60,802 nucleotides of DNA from Lingula anatina (Eukaryota; Brachiopoda; Lingulata; Lingulida; Lingulidae), in the NCBI RefSeq assembly GCF_001039355.2, contig NW_019775899.1, positions 114,430-175,231 on the forward strand, in the 5' to 3' direction. The position numbers were made by a program, and so were the translations under genes. Below the pieces are notes generated by a model that was not told the DNA's origin, did no database searches, and worked only from the letters and a program-made list of their open reading frames with translations. Positions 1 to 15,469 of this stretch are shown here, one piece after another (the stretch's first letter is position 1; every line of letters begins with the position of its first letter).

Positions 1-76
1 TCACTGGATAAGAGAGGCAACACTGCCTTCTGGGTATGTATCACCAGCTTGGTTAGAGATGTGGTTGTAACAAAAG

Positions 77-244
77 CAGACCCATAGCTAGCAATTTCAA
101 AAGAGTGGCTCTTTTACTGAAAAAGTGGACCTTTTGCCATGAAACCTTTGTGTACCTAGATCAAATTTTACCCAGAGGGGACCTTTTCCTGACAAAAAGG
201 GGGGTTCTTTCAAGCCCCCCAAACCCTCCCTGGCTACAGGCCTG
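77..244. mobile_element. Family G MITE, copy 1 (hAT-like ends CAG...CTG)
   Basis: 168 bp with ends CAGACCCATAGC and GCTACAGGCCTG. It is an inverted, diverged relative of the copy at 43539-43704, sharing the GGTTCTTTCAA and ACCTTTT segments. Flanks aaaag / gaaag are a 4-of-5 match, in line with the perfect 5-bp duplication of copy 2. It lies downstream of RCBTB exon 7, within the next intron. Confidence 0.65.
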
Positions 245-402
245 GAAAGGCTGATACAGGTATCTCCACAAACCTAAAAACACACCAGAGGATCAGAAGG
301 GTGGAACACAAAGCTTTATTAATCACAAAAAGCCTATACTTAATCTGCTAACATCCCAATTCACTAAACCCAAAGTTGGTCATGTCACCATCGATTTTCT
401 CA

Positions 403-3760
<3,358 letters not shown>

Positions 3761-3956
3761 ATTGATGGGGGAGAGAAGTGGCACAGCCAGTGTGTTACAT
3801 GTAAATTGCAAGTCCAGAGGGAGGTTAATGGAACAGCCCTGGTGGCACAGCAGCTGGCAGAGGGAGGTACATGCACCCAGGTCTTGGATGGATTGGACCA
3901 GTTAGGAATAGACACAGCCTGGGGGCAGCAGGCTGTACAGTTGACATGGGAGACAC
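3761..3956 (-). other. Probable 5' untranslated part of RCBTB exon 1, with short upstream ORF
   Basis: A plausible acceptor (TATTATTCAG) on the minus strand ends just above 3956, so exon 1 may carry about 196 nt of leader spliced to an unseen upstream exon. Within it, an ATG at 3947 opens a 40-codon upstream ORF that stops at 3825 in a different frame from the main start. The real transcription start is not identifiable. Confidence 0.4.
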
Positions 3957-3980
3957 CTGAATAATAGACAGGGAAAACTA

Positions 3981-4122
3981 GTACTAGTACCCTCTACCAG
4001 GGCCACAGATTGATTTTTTTACTAGATATCCACAGATAATGTTTCTTGCTAAATATGGTCAATCTTCTAAGTGTGGCTGGTCGAAAATGTGCCTGTAATA
4101 TCTGCCGCCCTGGTATAGGGTA
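3981..4122. mobile_element. Family I MITE, copy 1 (8-bp TSD)
   Basis: Inverted ends TACCCTCTACCAGGG and CCTGGTATAGGGTA. Flanking GAAAACTA occurs at 3973-3980 and again at 4123-4130, an 8-bp direct repeat, with 7 extra bases (GTACTAG) at the left edge. It sits just upstream of the RCBTB first exon seen here. Confidence 0.7.
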
Positions 4123-4579
4123 GAAAACTAGTTATCTTAATTGCACCAGGAAAACTAACAATGAAGTTATCGTACTTGGTGGTTCCAACTATCCCTGCGT
4201 GGACTTTCGCTGAAAGCAATCATATTAACAGATTAAAATGCCTTTGCCTGGCATTGAGTTAAATACAGAAAAGCTGGTGATTTAACAAATACTACTAGTT
4301 GGAAACAAGTATAGAGGCGTGTTAATCTGATTAAATATGAACAATTTTCAACAAACTTTAATTTTTTTAATTTCTTTTTAATTGCAAATGCTTTAGGTGA
4401 TCTTGGATGACCAAGACCAAGGAGTTGTTTTCTAAAGACAAACTCCCTACCATACCCTAACTTACGTTCCACATGTTTGGACCAATCAAAAAATTAAATC
4501 TGGTTAAATTATGTAAAGGCTGTAAAAATGAATGTTTATTTCTGCTTACATTGTTTTATTGTAGCATTTTGGGAGAAGA

Positions 4580-4651
4580 TACCATACTCTACCAGAGATC
4601 AAACCAGGGATGCTTGCTCTTGAGAGGGCTCTACCGCTGAGGAATAAAGCC
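4580..4651 (-). other. tRNA-related pseudogene or SINE head
   Basis: On the minus strand the segment begins GGCTTTATTCCTCAGCGG (A-box-like) and reaches GGTTTGATCTC (B-box-like) about 40 nt later. The acceptor stem does not pair at the 3' end, so it is not a functional tRNA. A tRNA-derived SINE head or tRNA fossil fits best. Confidence 0.35.
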
Positions 4652-4701
4652 TTGGTCTACCCTGGCCAGCCACGTACTATTCTGCCAAATAGTGGAGAGT
4701 G

Positions 4702-4901
4702 TTTAAAGAGCGTAGGGAATACCCCCCCCCCCCCCCCCCCCTTAATCACCAGTCACCAAGATTAAAACAGCTCAATCACCAATCACCAAGAATTCCCGAA
4801 ATATGTTTCACGCAGAATATTGGGCTCAAATAAGGCATCATGCTCGAAAAATAAGGCAAATCACAAGGAATGCAAAAGGTATTCCCTATACCCTCTTTAA
4901 A
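4702..4901. mobile_element. Family H MITE with TTTAAAGAG ends
   Basis: About 200 bp with terminal inverted repeats TTTAAAGAGCGTAGGGAAT at the left and ATTCCCTATACCCTCTTTAAA-type sequence at the right. Both ends contain TTAA. The interior has a poly-C run (about 4722-4741) and two AATCACCA-containing repeats. Only one copy is seen in the window. Confidence 0.6.
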
Positions 4902-5729
4902 ATGGTGAAATAATGGTTAATTCTTATGCTGGACGCCTGGTCATGTACTTCTGACTCTGTAGCTGTGGCTGGCATGTCTGAACGGAGAGGACACACGCGC
5001 AACCCATCATATTAACTTAAGGGCAAGAAGATACATTGTACTGGTAATATTTCATTCGAACTGTCTTTCAGAGTCCTATCACTCAGACAAAACTGTCATT
5101 CTTTGCACACATACGATCATGACCCGCAATCAATATGCATCAGAAGAGAACTTCTCTGAAGAGCTCTATTCCTTCATCAGATGCGAACTTTTCTCATCAT
5201 GACCTTAACGCGGGCACCTTCTATACAGAATGTACCTATTCACTGTGTACAAAATGTACCTATTCACTGTCTCTCATGAGTCATATCGCAAAAATAATCT
5301 GACAGTCAGTTGAGTTGGTATACGCACAATAAAAACTTATTAGCGGTAATGCCATGCACTTACTCGAGTAAATATTCATATCTACCTTTAGTCATTTACA
5401 CATACCTTCGCTGATGTAAATTAAACAGCGTGCTAATGCGCCGAAAAAGAAGTTTTCGATCAGTTTTCCTTTCTTTTTGTGCTTTTCTAATCTATCTGTT
5501 TTCGACTGTAGGTGTCGCACAAGAAAAGCCCTATTGTATTTTCCGAAGCAAGCTTTGCATTGAGCAGTGGTTGATTTAGTGGATTTAGTTATATCAGCAA
5601 TTATTTTGTATGTACGTTAATAATTATCATGTTGTCGTTTTTTTATTTTTCTTTTATCTTTTGAAATATTTTTTAATTTCCTATTTTTCTAGAGATATTC
5701 GCAGGTTGTGTTACCCACACTCTTTTCCA
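4902..5729. other. Intergenic sequence upstream of RCBTB
   Basis: No coding exon recognised. It holds a 2-copy direct repeat around 5232-5275 (core GTACCTATTCACTGT). It may include the RCBTB promoter, but no core element can be assigned. Confidence 0.4.
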
Positions 5730-5732
5730 TAA

Positions 5733-5908
5733 GGCCACACTTTTTTATTTTTATGGATGACATCCTCTGGGGACCCCAAAATCGGTGCGAGCGGGCGAAA
5801 AAAAAAAACAGTCCAAAAAAAANTTTTTTTTTTTTTTTTTTTTTTGGAGAACGGACGAAAATCGGTGCGCGCGCAGGATGTCATCCATAAAAATAAAAAA
5901 GTGTGGCC
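5733..5908. mobile_element. Family J hairpin MITE (TAA target duplication)
   Basis: Long terminal inverted repeats start GGCCACACTTTTTTATTTTT at the left and mirror at the right. Each end continues into GGATGACATCC and an ATCGGTGCG motif, and the centre is an A run facing a T run. Flanking TAA at 5730-5732 and 5909-5911 is a 3-bp duplication, as in PIF/Harbinger elements. A single N (5823) marks the apex of the hairpin. Confidence 0.75.
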
Positions 5909-5911
5909 TAA

Positions 5912-6234
5912 ACTAAAACAAATATTGTCCATATCAGTTTTTTTTTAGCATGTGAAAAGCAAAGACACACACATAGTGGGTTTCTATCAATGGAGGACTA
6001 GGAAAGGAACACAACAGAAAATGCCGTATCTGATTAATTATAATTAGGATTCTGAACAATGTGAAAAATTGATTCCAAAATTCAGGTAATTTTCAATAAT
6101 TTTCTCAGACGCAACATCGCATTTTCGAGACCAATTTTCCTTGCTGATTCATTAGAAATGATGTAGCCGCACGTTTTCCAGATTTTTAAAAATTCTTTTC
6201 AGCTGTCTTTTCTGTTTGTATGGAAATTCCATTG

Positions 6235-6268
<34 letters not shown>

Positions 6269-7444
6269 ACACTTGTGGTTAGGCCTATCTATTATTTTTT
6301 ACACTGCAAATGATCATAAAATGATTAATCCATAGGTTCATATGAAAAAAGAACATATCGCTAATTTGCTTTAATAAATTAAAAAAATACAAGTTTGGTA
6401 GATTCTACATTCAGGAGAACAATTCAACAATGACCTGGTAGGCCAGCTACGGTAGTACATAAAGACTTCCATTTTCATGTTCTTTGCGTCTTCGGTCATC
6501 CACTTTAACCGTGGATGTGCGATCGATAAAATCCATCTTCAAGATTAATGTCAATCAAATCACCCTTATCCTTGAAGGTACAAATATCAATCCACAACTG
6601 GCAGATAAAGGGTTTTAGTAAAGGGGGGGCATAGAATTTTCTAAGAAGCTTCCCTAATTCAGCAAGTGCAAATTAGTGGACGAGGACATTTTTACTTTTA
6701 CATTTACCGGCGTGGCAGGAATGGTACATTGTAGTCCGCTAGGAGCCGCAGTTCGTTCCCCATTACTTTGTACAGGTGACATTCGTCCCACATACTAACC
6801 CCAATACTCCCAACTAACCCCAACCTGTGCTAATCATATGGGACCTCGGACTTCCATTCCTACGTCTACCATACACTGTACCTTTCATGCCGTTACGTTT
6901 GGCAAAGAGATTAAAAAAGTCATGATTTTGCCTCGTTTCGTTTGTTTGAATTTTTAGGGGTAGGGTTAGGGGGTGAGTGTTTTTTGAAACTAGGGGGCAG
7001 GGTGCACGTGACTCACCGTACCCTCCCATATAGATAAATAGATATCTGTTGATGCCCTGGGCAGAAAAACGTCCATTGCCTTAACTAACTGAGCAGTTAA
7101 TGACAATTACCATGTATCAGGCATTTCTTACGTTTTCAGTCGATATTTGTGATAAGAAAAAAAAAAATACCGGCGATTTTGTTCGGCATCTTTAATAAAA
7201 GTTAAAACGGTTACATCTTTAACTGACAATTATAACAATGGGACACTATACTGTTATAGGTTCAAAATTGAATTTTTTATGAGTTATCTACTGTTTGTAC
7301 TAAAAAATGGAACAGACGTAATCATGGAACGATCAAAGTAGATTTTTCAATAACGTTAATGGCAATTTTATCCACCCTCCCCCAGGTGTACTCTTGGCCT
7401 AGATAGCCACATCAATGCAGGCCGGCTCTATACCCTGTGTTTCA
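5912..7444. other. Intergenic, no gene seen
   Basis: AT-rich sequence with a poly-T run at about 6234-6267. Short open frames here lack splice context or family similarity. Confidence 0.5.
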
Positions 7445-7570
7445 ATACCCTCTACCAGGGCTTTACATATTGATTTTTCACAGATATATGTATCTAGATA
7501 AATAAACAGTCACTTTGGTCTGGGTCTTTTCCGTTTTTCCCTATACAATCTGCCACCCTGGTAGAGGGTA
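7445..7570. mobile_element. Family I MITE, copy 2 (8-bp TSD)
   Basis: 126 bp with ends ATACCCTCTACCAGGG and CCTGGTAGAGGGTA and a perfect 8-bp flanking duplication GTGTTTCA at 7437-7444 and 7571-7578. An 8-bp duplication is typical of hAT elements. Confidence 0.8.
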
Positions 7571-7716
7571 GTGTTTCAGATGGTAGTGTTATCTAACCTG
7601 CACTATTAGCATGCAAATGCCCAAGTCCCTTGTTTCCAGAAATAGTAATTAGAATAAAGTATATGCAACTTTGGTACGCAGGGCTAGGCCAGCGACACTT
7701 GAGAAAGTCTCAACCT

Positions 7717-7875
7717 CAGGGGCGGATCCAGAGAAATTTTCTGACAGTCTTCCAAATTATCTTTGTTGATTCGTCCTCGATTTTTGACCGTCTTCCGACA
7801 GAAAAAATTAGACACCCGTCAATGTAAACTTGAAAATCTGACCGTCTTCCAGAAGACCCAGAAGATCCGCCCCTG
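7717..7875. mobile_element. Family F MITE, copy 2 (5-bp TSD)
   Basis: 159 bp, in reverse orientation to copy 1, with ends CAGGGGCGGATCC and GATCCGCCCCTG. It is flanked by perfect direct repeats aacct at 7712-7716 and 7876-7880. Confidence 0.82.
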
Positions 7876-7880
7876 AACCT

Positions 7881-10800
7881 TGCAGAAAAAAGATGGAAAT
7901 TCTATCTATCACAGAGTAAGCATCTTAATGGATTATCTTTGACAGTCAACTCGACAAATTAAGGTGCCTGAGCTGCGTAGCGGTGATTTTTTTTATGATT
8001 GTATGTCTCGTAAGATCAAGGTGGATGTCTTCATTCATTCGGAAAGATGTTGTAATGAAATGTCGCATATTTTAGCAAAAGTGATGTTTTTAATTAATGC
8101 CGAAAACTCCATGACTCTACCTTTCTTAGTTTTGTCACACCGTAAAAAGAATAAAATTTGAAGTTAAACAGGCTTTGCAGGTGATTGTGCAGAGGCAAGT
8201 TCCCTGGGCCCTCTGACAGCTCGGGTGATAGCGTGTTCAGCGTTGAATACAGTGATCAATGTCACACAAATAGTCCATTATTGTTATTAACTTAACACAT
8301 ATCACTTAAGTTTCATGTAAGAGGTCTATACTGCGCACGATATGGAGAACGCTAACTACATGTATCTGCTTGCTTAAATAATAAGCCATATTTGGTGTAT
8401 TGCTCTACGATACACTATACTTGTACATTGTTATCTGGTCCTTTTAACATTATTAATGGACATAAAGATGTGCAAGCAATACGTGTGTTTATCGTCAAAA
8501 TCGAGTGAATTTCTAATGAACAGCATCGCGATAAACGTTTTATTTTCTAATTGGATTGAATAGTAAATAAAAAAGACCATCAAATGTATAAATCGCGACT
8601 GCGACAAGTATTACAAGAAAGACCGGATAAAACATATTTTGAAAACGAAATAATTTCGCCAAAAATCGCCTAACTTAATCGTCTTTAAAACAGAAATGGT
8701 TTGGTTCAGGAAGTATTAATGGTAAAAAGAAATAACCGGAAGAGTTTTAGCTTGTAGCAATACTTAACATCAAAGGCAGATTGAAGAAATTTCAATGACA
8801 AATGGGCCAGTTAATGAATTTTCTGGTCAGGGAAAGAAAGCAATATCAAAGACTCTCGTCCGCGTCCATTACCATCCAGAAACAATGCAATAAAGTAGTT
8901 TTTGATAAAGAATGATATATGGGGGGCTGGAAAAGTTCATGGTCGCTTTGTTTCTTGGCTGTGATTTCTGAAGCAAATACGATTTAACTTAATCTTTGGG
9001 TGCAAACGTTCACAACGCCAAAAATAGCACGGATTATAAATATATCGATAGTCGTTGTGACAGCAACACCTTTAATTCTGTAGTTATGAAACGACGACAC
9101 TGAACGCTGGATTATAGTCACACAATAAGCATTACACCCTTATATAAACAATTTTTAAATTTCTGGAAATTTCAACATATCTGCCTTAATTACCAGCGTA
9201 TACCATATCCAAAACCGTTCATGTCACACCAATCAATAAAGCTATTTCATTTCTAAATTTCTAGTTCTTGCGTCGATCTCGTAATGTAAATAGAAAATGG
9301 TGAATTTTACTCGTGGCTGGAAAAATAAGAAACTCAAATCTCTCAAATTGATTTACAGACTATAATTTTCGGAACGGTTTCACATATGGTGTACTTTGGT
9401 GATATAGGAGTAATTGCTGAAATTTTTGGGAAAATCATTATTTTGCTATACCAACACGTAAAGCGCATTCACTGTATGCCTTTAAAAGATTGGCCTCACT
9501 CTGTTATCACAAAAACTACGGCGATGCAGCAAGTAGATTTATTTTCTTTCTTTAAGGCGTATACGAAAACGCTTTCCCGAACCAATTCAATAGTGGCCTA
9601 ATAGAGTAATTTTGCCAGCGCTTAACGCATGGATCATTGAAAAACGGACGCTCTGTATTTTCGCCGGCGGTCAAATCGTACTCGCATTCGTAGGCCCAAT
9701 TGGCGTTGTGTGGAAGTAAAATAATAGTTTTTTTATGGTAGTACCAACACAAGGTTTGAATCGCGATATAAAGGTTAAAGCACAGTAGTGTCAATCGTAA
9801 TAAAGACAAGTTATAGAAAGAAATTTAAATTTTGCTCATTTCATGGAATGAATTTTACTTATGGAATTTGCAAATGTAATTGAGTCAAAGAGTGCAAGTA
9901 AGTGAATCAAATCAGAAATTACGAATAAATCTTTTGGAGAACATGTAACAAAAAGTGTTTATTTTCCTTTTCTTAAAGTGGTAAAACAACGGTACCATAC
10001 ATCTTTTTCCAAAACGCACACTGAATGTATACGCTCGGAAACATGTTTACTTGGACTATACATGTAGACAGGACACATCTTACCCTGAACTTAAGTTTCA
10101 AGAGCCATTGGAAACTTGCCTCAATATCACAAACTATGGCTATAGAAGAAGTTCCGGTAATCTCTTCATTTAATAACATTAATAAAAATAGCAATAAAAA
10201 CTGAGAACAATATCATTTAATAATAACCTTGGCATAAAGACGTTCTTCATGCTTTCTTTGATTTATAGCATGTTACCTGCGGCCATCCACTTCAACCTTG
10301 AATGCGCGATCGATCAAATTATATATTGACAGACGTGTCTTTTATTCGGTGTTATCTCGTTTCACTAGTTATATTGTTTACTTTGGAAAGAAAAATGACA
10401 CGTGACCCACTGTGCCCCTTCCCATGATCCACCGTTGTGAAAAGGGGGCATGCGCAATGAAATCGATTTCTTTGAACAAAGCGGACACTTTGCCAGAAGC
10501 CTGTCAGATATCATCTCAAATCATGCCTACATATTCCGACTGGTAAACTCATTATAGTTGACTTAGGCCTACTAACAAGAAATTACCAGAGAAACATCTG
10601 AACGTTAAGGCATGCAATGTGCTTTGAATCTTTTTATAGCAATAAAAGGAAAAAATAGAAAAAGCAGAAGAAAAAAATATCGACTGGAAATTTCAGGAAA
10701 TATCCCTTAATCAACAAGATACACCTTATCAAAAACCGTTGAGAAAGTTTAAGTCTCTATACCAGCTCTTGAATTCTTTATTTCTAATTTTTACTGACAC

Positions 10801-12053
10801 GGGTGAAATTCGCCAGTCTCCTATATCCATACTAGTTAGACCTCAAAATCAAGTTTATAGACCTCAAATTTCAACCTTTTTATGGTGTGCATCAGTTATT
10901 AAATAAAAGTGATGAAATTTCCAGGACAATCGCATATAATATGAAGAGGTCTAATGCTAATTGTATGGCTTTAATGTCGTTTCTTCTCGAGATGATGAGG
11001 TTTGCTAAAATGTAGGTGCCATCGTGTCCAACCGACCTCTGGGGACCTAAAACGATCACTATTCCAGATGGCGCTGCGCACACAACGTGTTAATTTGATT
11101 GAATACACATACAGGGTTATTTCATCAATATTGATATTCGCTGGTCCTTAAAAGTAAGTAAGAACAGGGATAGATCTAAAGAGATAGAAGGAGGTCGGTC
11201 ATTTTAAAACAGACTTTATCCAGGACATTTATCTGAGTGACAGAAGTGGTGGTTGGAAAAATTGTAGTTTCACCCTTGTTGTCAGTCAAATGTGAAGTTC
11301 AAGCCAAAAGCTTAACATTTTGTATAAAAAATTCTCAAAACCTACTGAAATCGTTTCGTATCAATAACCGACTGGCACAGTGAAGTGTAACTACCGGCAG
11401 TTATAACCAAGGGAAATGTGATCTACTAGCTGTATTGGCAAATGCGAAACAGTCTCCGAAAGTGGTTCTTCTGTCGCAATCAGCAAGTCGATTTCCACAG
11501 TCGTCAGCCCAGCATCAGGCCACCTCAGTGAATAACAAAGGCGCGTCTAGATGTGTTGAGGTGGGTCCAATTTTTCAATCAGTCTTCCACCACCAAACAC
11601 ACGTGTGTATAACCCAAGCTAAATTTGCCCCTGACGATCCTTGAACGGACTGCTTGGGACTTGTATTTCAAAGCAAGAGATCACCAAAATAGAAAAGCAA
11701 CAAGCGTTTCTGAAACCAGGGTGCAGATAGTTCGTTTCACAACCTATTCTGTTCTGTTTCTTGTGTGAATGCACACGTTTTATGAACTGTAATACAGAGA
11801 GAAATAAGCGTAGCCTACTCGTTTTCAGGCTAACCAAGAATCCCGAGAAAGTTTGATATTAGTTTCTGAGAGTTAGGGTGCGACATGTTTCAGTTGGCGA
11901 AGGACTTCTTAATTAACGTAAACGGAATTGGATTCAAGGCATTTACACGTGACTTGGTTTTATCGCAATAAGAAAATCTAAATCGTCGGATGTGGGAATG
12001 CAACGTAAACTCAACTTTACTGATAAGATGAGATTTTGACGGTTTTATTTACG
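7881..12053. other. Intergenic, no gene seen
   Basis: About 4.2 kb of mostly low-complexity-free AT-rich sequence between the RCBTB 5' region and the first candidate plus-strand exon. I recognise no exon, RNA gene or element here; open frames up to 85 codons look incidental. Confidence 0.5.
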
Positions 12054-12071
12054 TGAACATATAGCATTAAA

Positions 12072-12307
12072 ATGTTAAGACTCGAGCAGTCGCCGTCCAC
12101 AGTCCATTTAAACCTGCCCAGTCCAGGGCAGACACCGGATCAGCCACCGGTTCATTCACCGGATCTTTGGGGTGTAACAGAGCAAGAGCGGCCGAGCTGC
12201 AGTCGCGAGAGGGAAAATGGACAGAACGAAGAAGGAAAAATCCAGTTCATTCCCGGAGTTTCCTTGACAACTGGAGATTACTTTGAAGTGGTCACGGATA
12301 AGATGAA
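12072..12307 (+). CDS. Candidate alternative first coding exon A, unidentified gene
   Basis: ATG at 12072 with A at -3, preceded by an in-frame TGA at 12054-12056. The open frame encodes 78 residues plus two bases and ends at a strong donor (GATGAA/GTGAGT). The peptide is Pro/Ser-rich at first (residues 7-30, HLNLPSPGQTPDQPP), then charged (residues 40-55), then ends with PGVSLTTGDYFEVVTDKM. I do not recognise the family. The exon ends in phase 2, like the exons at 17393, 47467 and 60316. If it continues without splicing, a TGA follows at once, which favours splicing. Alternative: a chance frame; the strong donor and upstream stop argue moderately against that. Confidence 0.55.
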
Positions 12308-12507
12308 GTGAGTGGTTTTGTATATAGAATTATTTATCTTTTAATTAATCACCTATAAAACGTTTCAGTTTTGAAGTCCCCAATACCTGTCTTGTGGTCC
12401 GTCTTTTCTAGAAACCACCACAACGTACTTTCAGATGACAGGATCTACTGGAAAATGATGTGGTCATGGGCAACGCAGCGGTGTAGTAGGAACGCGCCCC
12501 TTCCTAT

Positions 12508-12546
<39 letters not shown>

Positions 12547-13337
12547 TTTGTGTCTGTTTGTCCGTTCATTCGTTACTGTGTTCGGTTATTCATTCCATCA
12601 TTCAATAGTATTCAATTCATTAATTCATCCAACCATTCATTCATTCATTTATATACATGTTTATATATTTATTTATTTTTTTGGTCAGGTTTTTTTTACC
12701 CCCCCCCCCCCCTTAATCAAACCCTGGAACCCCCAATCGAAGATAGTGAAATATGATCACGAAATCGGCAGGGGACCAGAGTTCTATGCGTTTAGTCTAA
12801 ATGTGTAATTTTCTTGTCAGGTTACAATGTTCTGAGAGAAATTACGTACAGAGGTCAAGTGCTCTGGGATATCAATCTGCATATCCTTTTCTCACTTAAC
12901 TTTCCATGGAGAAATTATTATTTGTCTTGTACTTCTGGGTTTTAATCATGTACCAGGAATAATGCGACCAAGAGATTTTATTACCAAAGTTGAGTGGCGC
13001 TGCCATGGTTATAAGGGAAGCTTGTTCTTCGTCTTATTTTCATTTAATGGTTTTCCTTGGCAGGTGTTGCGGTCCGTTATATGTAGAGTATATATTAGAA
13101 GTATTTATTAAACACGTGTGGAAATTTAGACCGTCCAGCCCAGAACTGTATCTTCCGTGTTCCATTAAGTCTCAGTATTTCAACTTAGTTAAAAGTTACT
13201 TATGTATAATTAAAAGTACTAGCAGCAATCCCATCATTAGATGATTGGCACCCTGCGTTTCAGAGTTATGGCTCTGGCCAACGTTCGTTCGTGTTATGAA
13301 GATAATCGAGGTTTGTGTAGGGTGTCTAGTGAGCTTT
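12308..13337. other. Intron-like or intergenic, with TTTA microsatellite
   Basis: Contains a (TTTA)n tract at about 12503-12550 and a poly-C run at about 12700-12712. No exon is recognised; the long frames across the TTTA tract are microsatellite translations. Confidence 0.6.
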
Positions 13338-13645
13338 TCAAAAAAAAAAGTCAAGAGTGGCAACCAAAAACTAGTGTCGTTTTTTAAGAATGTAGTGTCA
13401 TTTTTTTTCAAGAACGATTCTGGCAACCAGAGGCTATTGTTGTTTGTTCAAAAACTGTTCTGGCAACCAGAAACTAGTGTTTTCTTAAATATTTTCTGGT
13501 AATAAGATAGTAATGCTGTTTTTATTTTTCAATAACTATTCTGGCAACCGGACACAACTGCTTGTAGCTTTTCAAAGACGATTTTATATTCTAGAAACTA
13601 GTGCTTATTTAAGCTCTAGTTTCTGGTTGCCAGTATTATAGTGGT
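13338..13645. repeat. Degenerate tandem repeat of a TCTGGCAACCAGAAACTAGTG core
   Basis: The core TGGCAACCAGAAACTAGTG or a variant recurs about six times at 45-75 bp spacing, separated by T-rich spacers with TTTTCAA. The last unit (about 13613-13636) is inverted: CTAGTTTCTGGTTGCCAG. Confidence 0.7.
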
Positions 13646-14311
13646 GATTCCATGATTAAATTGCATTTTAGAGAAGCTTTTCTTATTTTCAATCAAAGTA
13701 TTTCAATTTTTGGTAAACTCATTTAATTTGGGTGTCTGAGGTATGTTCATATTACCTAAATCTCTGAAGGTATGTTATTCGTTGGAAAGAATTGTTATCA
13801 AGTTTTAAAAGATGTTTTCAGTAGCAAAAGGATTGAGTAAATTTTAGACAGTAGACTACAGACTCCAGGGACATGTGCATCTCTCTCTCTCTCTCTAAAA
13901 GGCATATGGTTTTTAAATAGAAAAGAACCCGCTGATCTTTACCGAGAAGCCAATTAGGCAACGTTGGTAATGTTGAATTGACGTGAACGTTTTCATTCAA
14001 TAGTGTTTTCGTGTTTAAGTGTATTCGACGCCTGTAGCAGGCGGATGATATTGTCGGGTACGTTTGGCCATAGACTGTGCAAAAATAAAAAAACTCAAGA
14101 AATGTCAAAAGGACGATGGTGCTAGATGGTGCTTAGCACCCCTCCACACATTTTCCGTCTCGTTAAACAAGCCGGGGGTGGTGGGGGCGTTAAGGGTATA
14201 CTGCCGTTGCCATATTTTCTGAACGAAAGTTTAACTGAAAATTTGCTGCAGGTAAATTACAGAGCCTTCTTACTACTCTCCCGCTCTCTCTCTCTCTCTC
14301 TCTCTCTCTTT

Positions 14312-14354
<43 letters not shown>

Positions 14355-14675
14355 CGACGCACACGCACTGAACAGATAGGCCTACAAATGTGGTAGTTGT
14401 GAAATCAAAGGCAATCCGATTATTCCCATCTCCCTGTTACTGGCTCATGAACAAGGGACCTTAAATCTGTTTCTTCATGGCCTCAATCAAGTCATATCAT
14501 ATCGACCCGCTCCGTCCAGGCCTCGGTGTATTAAAATAATAAGAATGTCCTTGGGACGGTCCTGGATAAAAGCTGCCTGGCAAATGGCTTCATTCAAATG
14601 AAGTAGCCTAGCTGAGGCAGGGGCAAAAGACACATTTTAAATGGGTGGCTCGGTGTCGGTAGACTAACCATTCAC

Positions 14676-14714
<39 letters not shown>

Positions 14715-15427
14715 ATTGCGACGGATGTTCAAGGGGAGTTGGGTGGGATTTCTCTCGGCCAATTCAACCTTTTATGCGCTTATGACTGACATGTTTAAAA
14801 AAAGGGGCTGGGGGAGAGGAAGCAAAGAGCTACACGTATACTTCCCACCGCCCACCCCGGCTCCTACGTCTATGTGTAGAATGTTACCTTCATGTTACAG
14901 AAGCTAAGGTTAATGAAAAGGAATGTTATTTTCTACAACATAGAGCGATATAAAATAAGCTCATCAATACAATTCAATCTCGATAATCTTATAATGGGAG
15001 GGGGTTGACAACGGGTTTGTTCCGAACCAAATCAAATCCTAAAGCTCTCCTAAAAGGGGTTCGGATACAGACAGACCATCCCTCATTTTTGGACAGAAAA
15101 TTTTTTCCGCTGTGTCCTTGCCGCCACATAAATATGCTTTTACGCCATTAAAAACTAGGAAGAAATGTGCATTTGTAATTTCCAGGCCTTTGCACAGTTC
15201 GTTAACTAAAAGATTATCAAGACTGACTTGTATTGATGCGCTTATTTTATGATGAAGTTATCTCAAAAATTGGTGCCGGATGTCTGGAAGGAACTAAATT
15301 GCATTGCCTGCCATAGGCGCCATTTGTATTTCATCCATCATTTCTTTATCAACCTAATAGTCGTGATCTATTTTGTTTCTAGCAGCTTATAGGGACAGTC
15401 AAATTACAAGTCTATGGGGTTAAAAAA
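13646..15427. other. Non-coding with CT, AC and AAAT microsatellites
   Basis: (CT)n at about 14280-14309, followed by (AC)n at about 14316-14352, and (AAAT)n at about 14680-14715. No gene seen. Confidence 0.6.
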
Positions 15428-15469
15428 GTTTCAGACTGTCTCACACCTGTTTCAGACTGTCTCACACCC
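15428..15469. repeat. 21-bp direct duplication
   Basis: Two adjacent copies of GTTTCAGACTGTCTCACACC, possibly a recent slippage event. Confidence 0.8.

Noticed and set aside
6955-6980. Telomere-like GGGTAGGGTTAGGGGG
   Set aside because: Barely two units and no array; likely chance.
12371-12808. 145-codon frame on the plus strand
   Set aside because: Its centre is a (TTTA)n microsatellite read as Ile-Tyr-Leu-Phe repeats and a poly-C run read as Pro.
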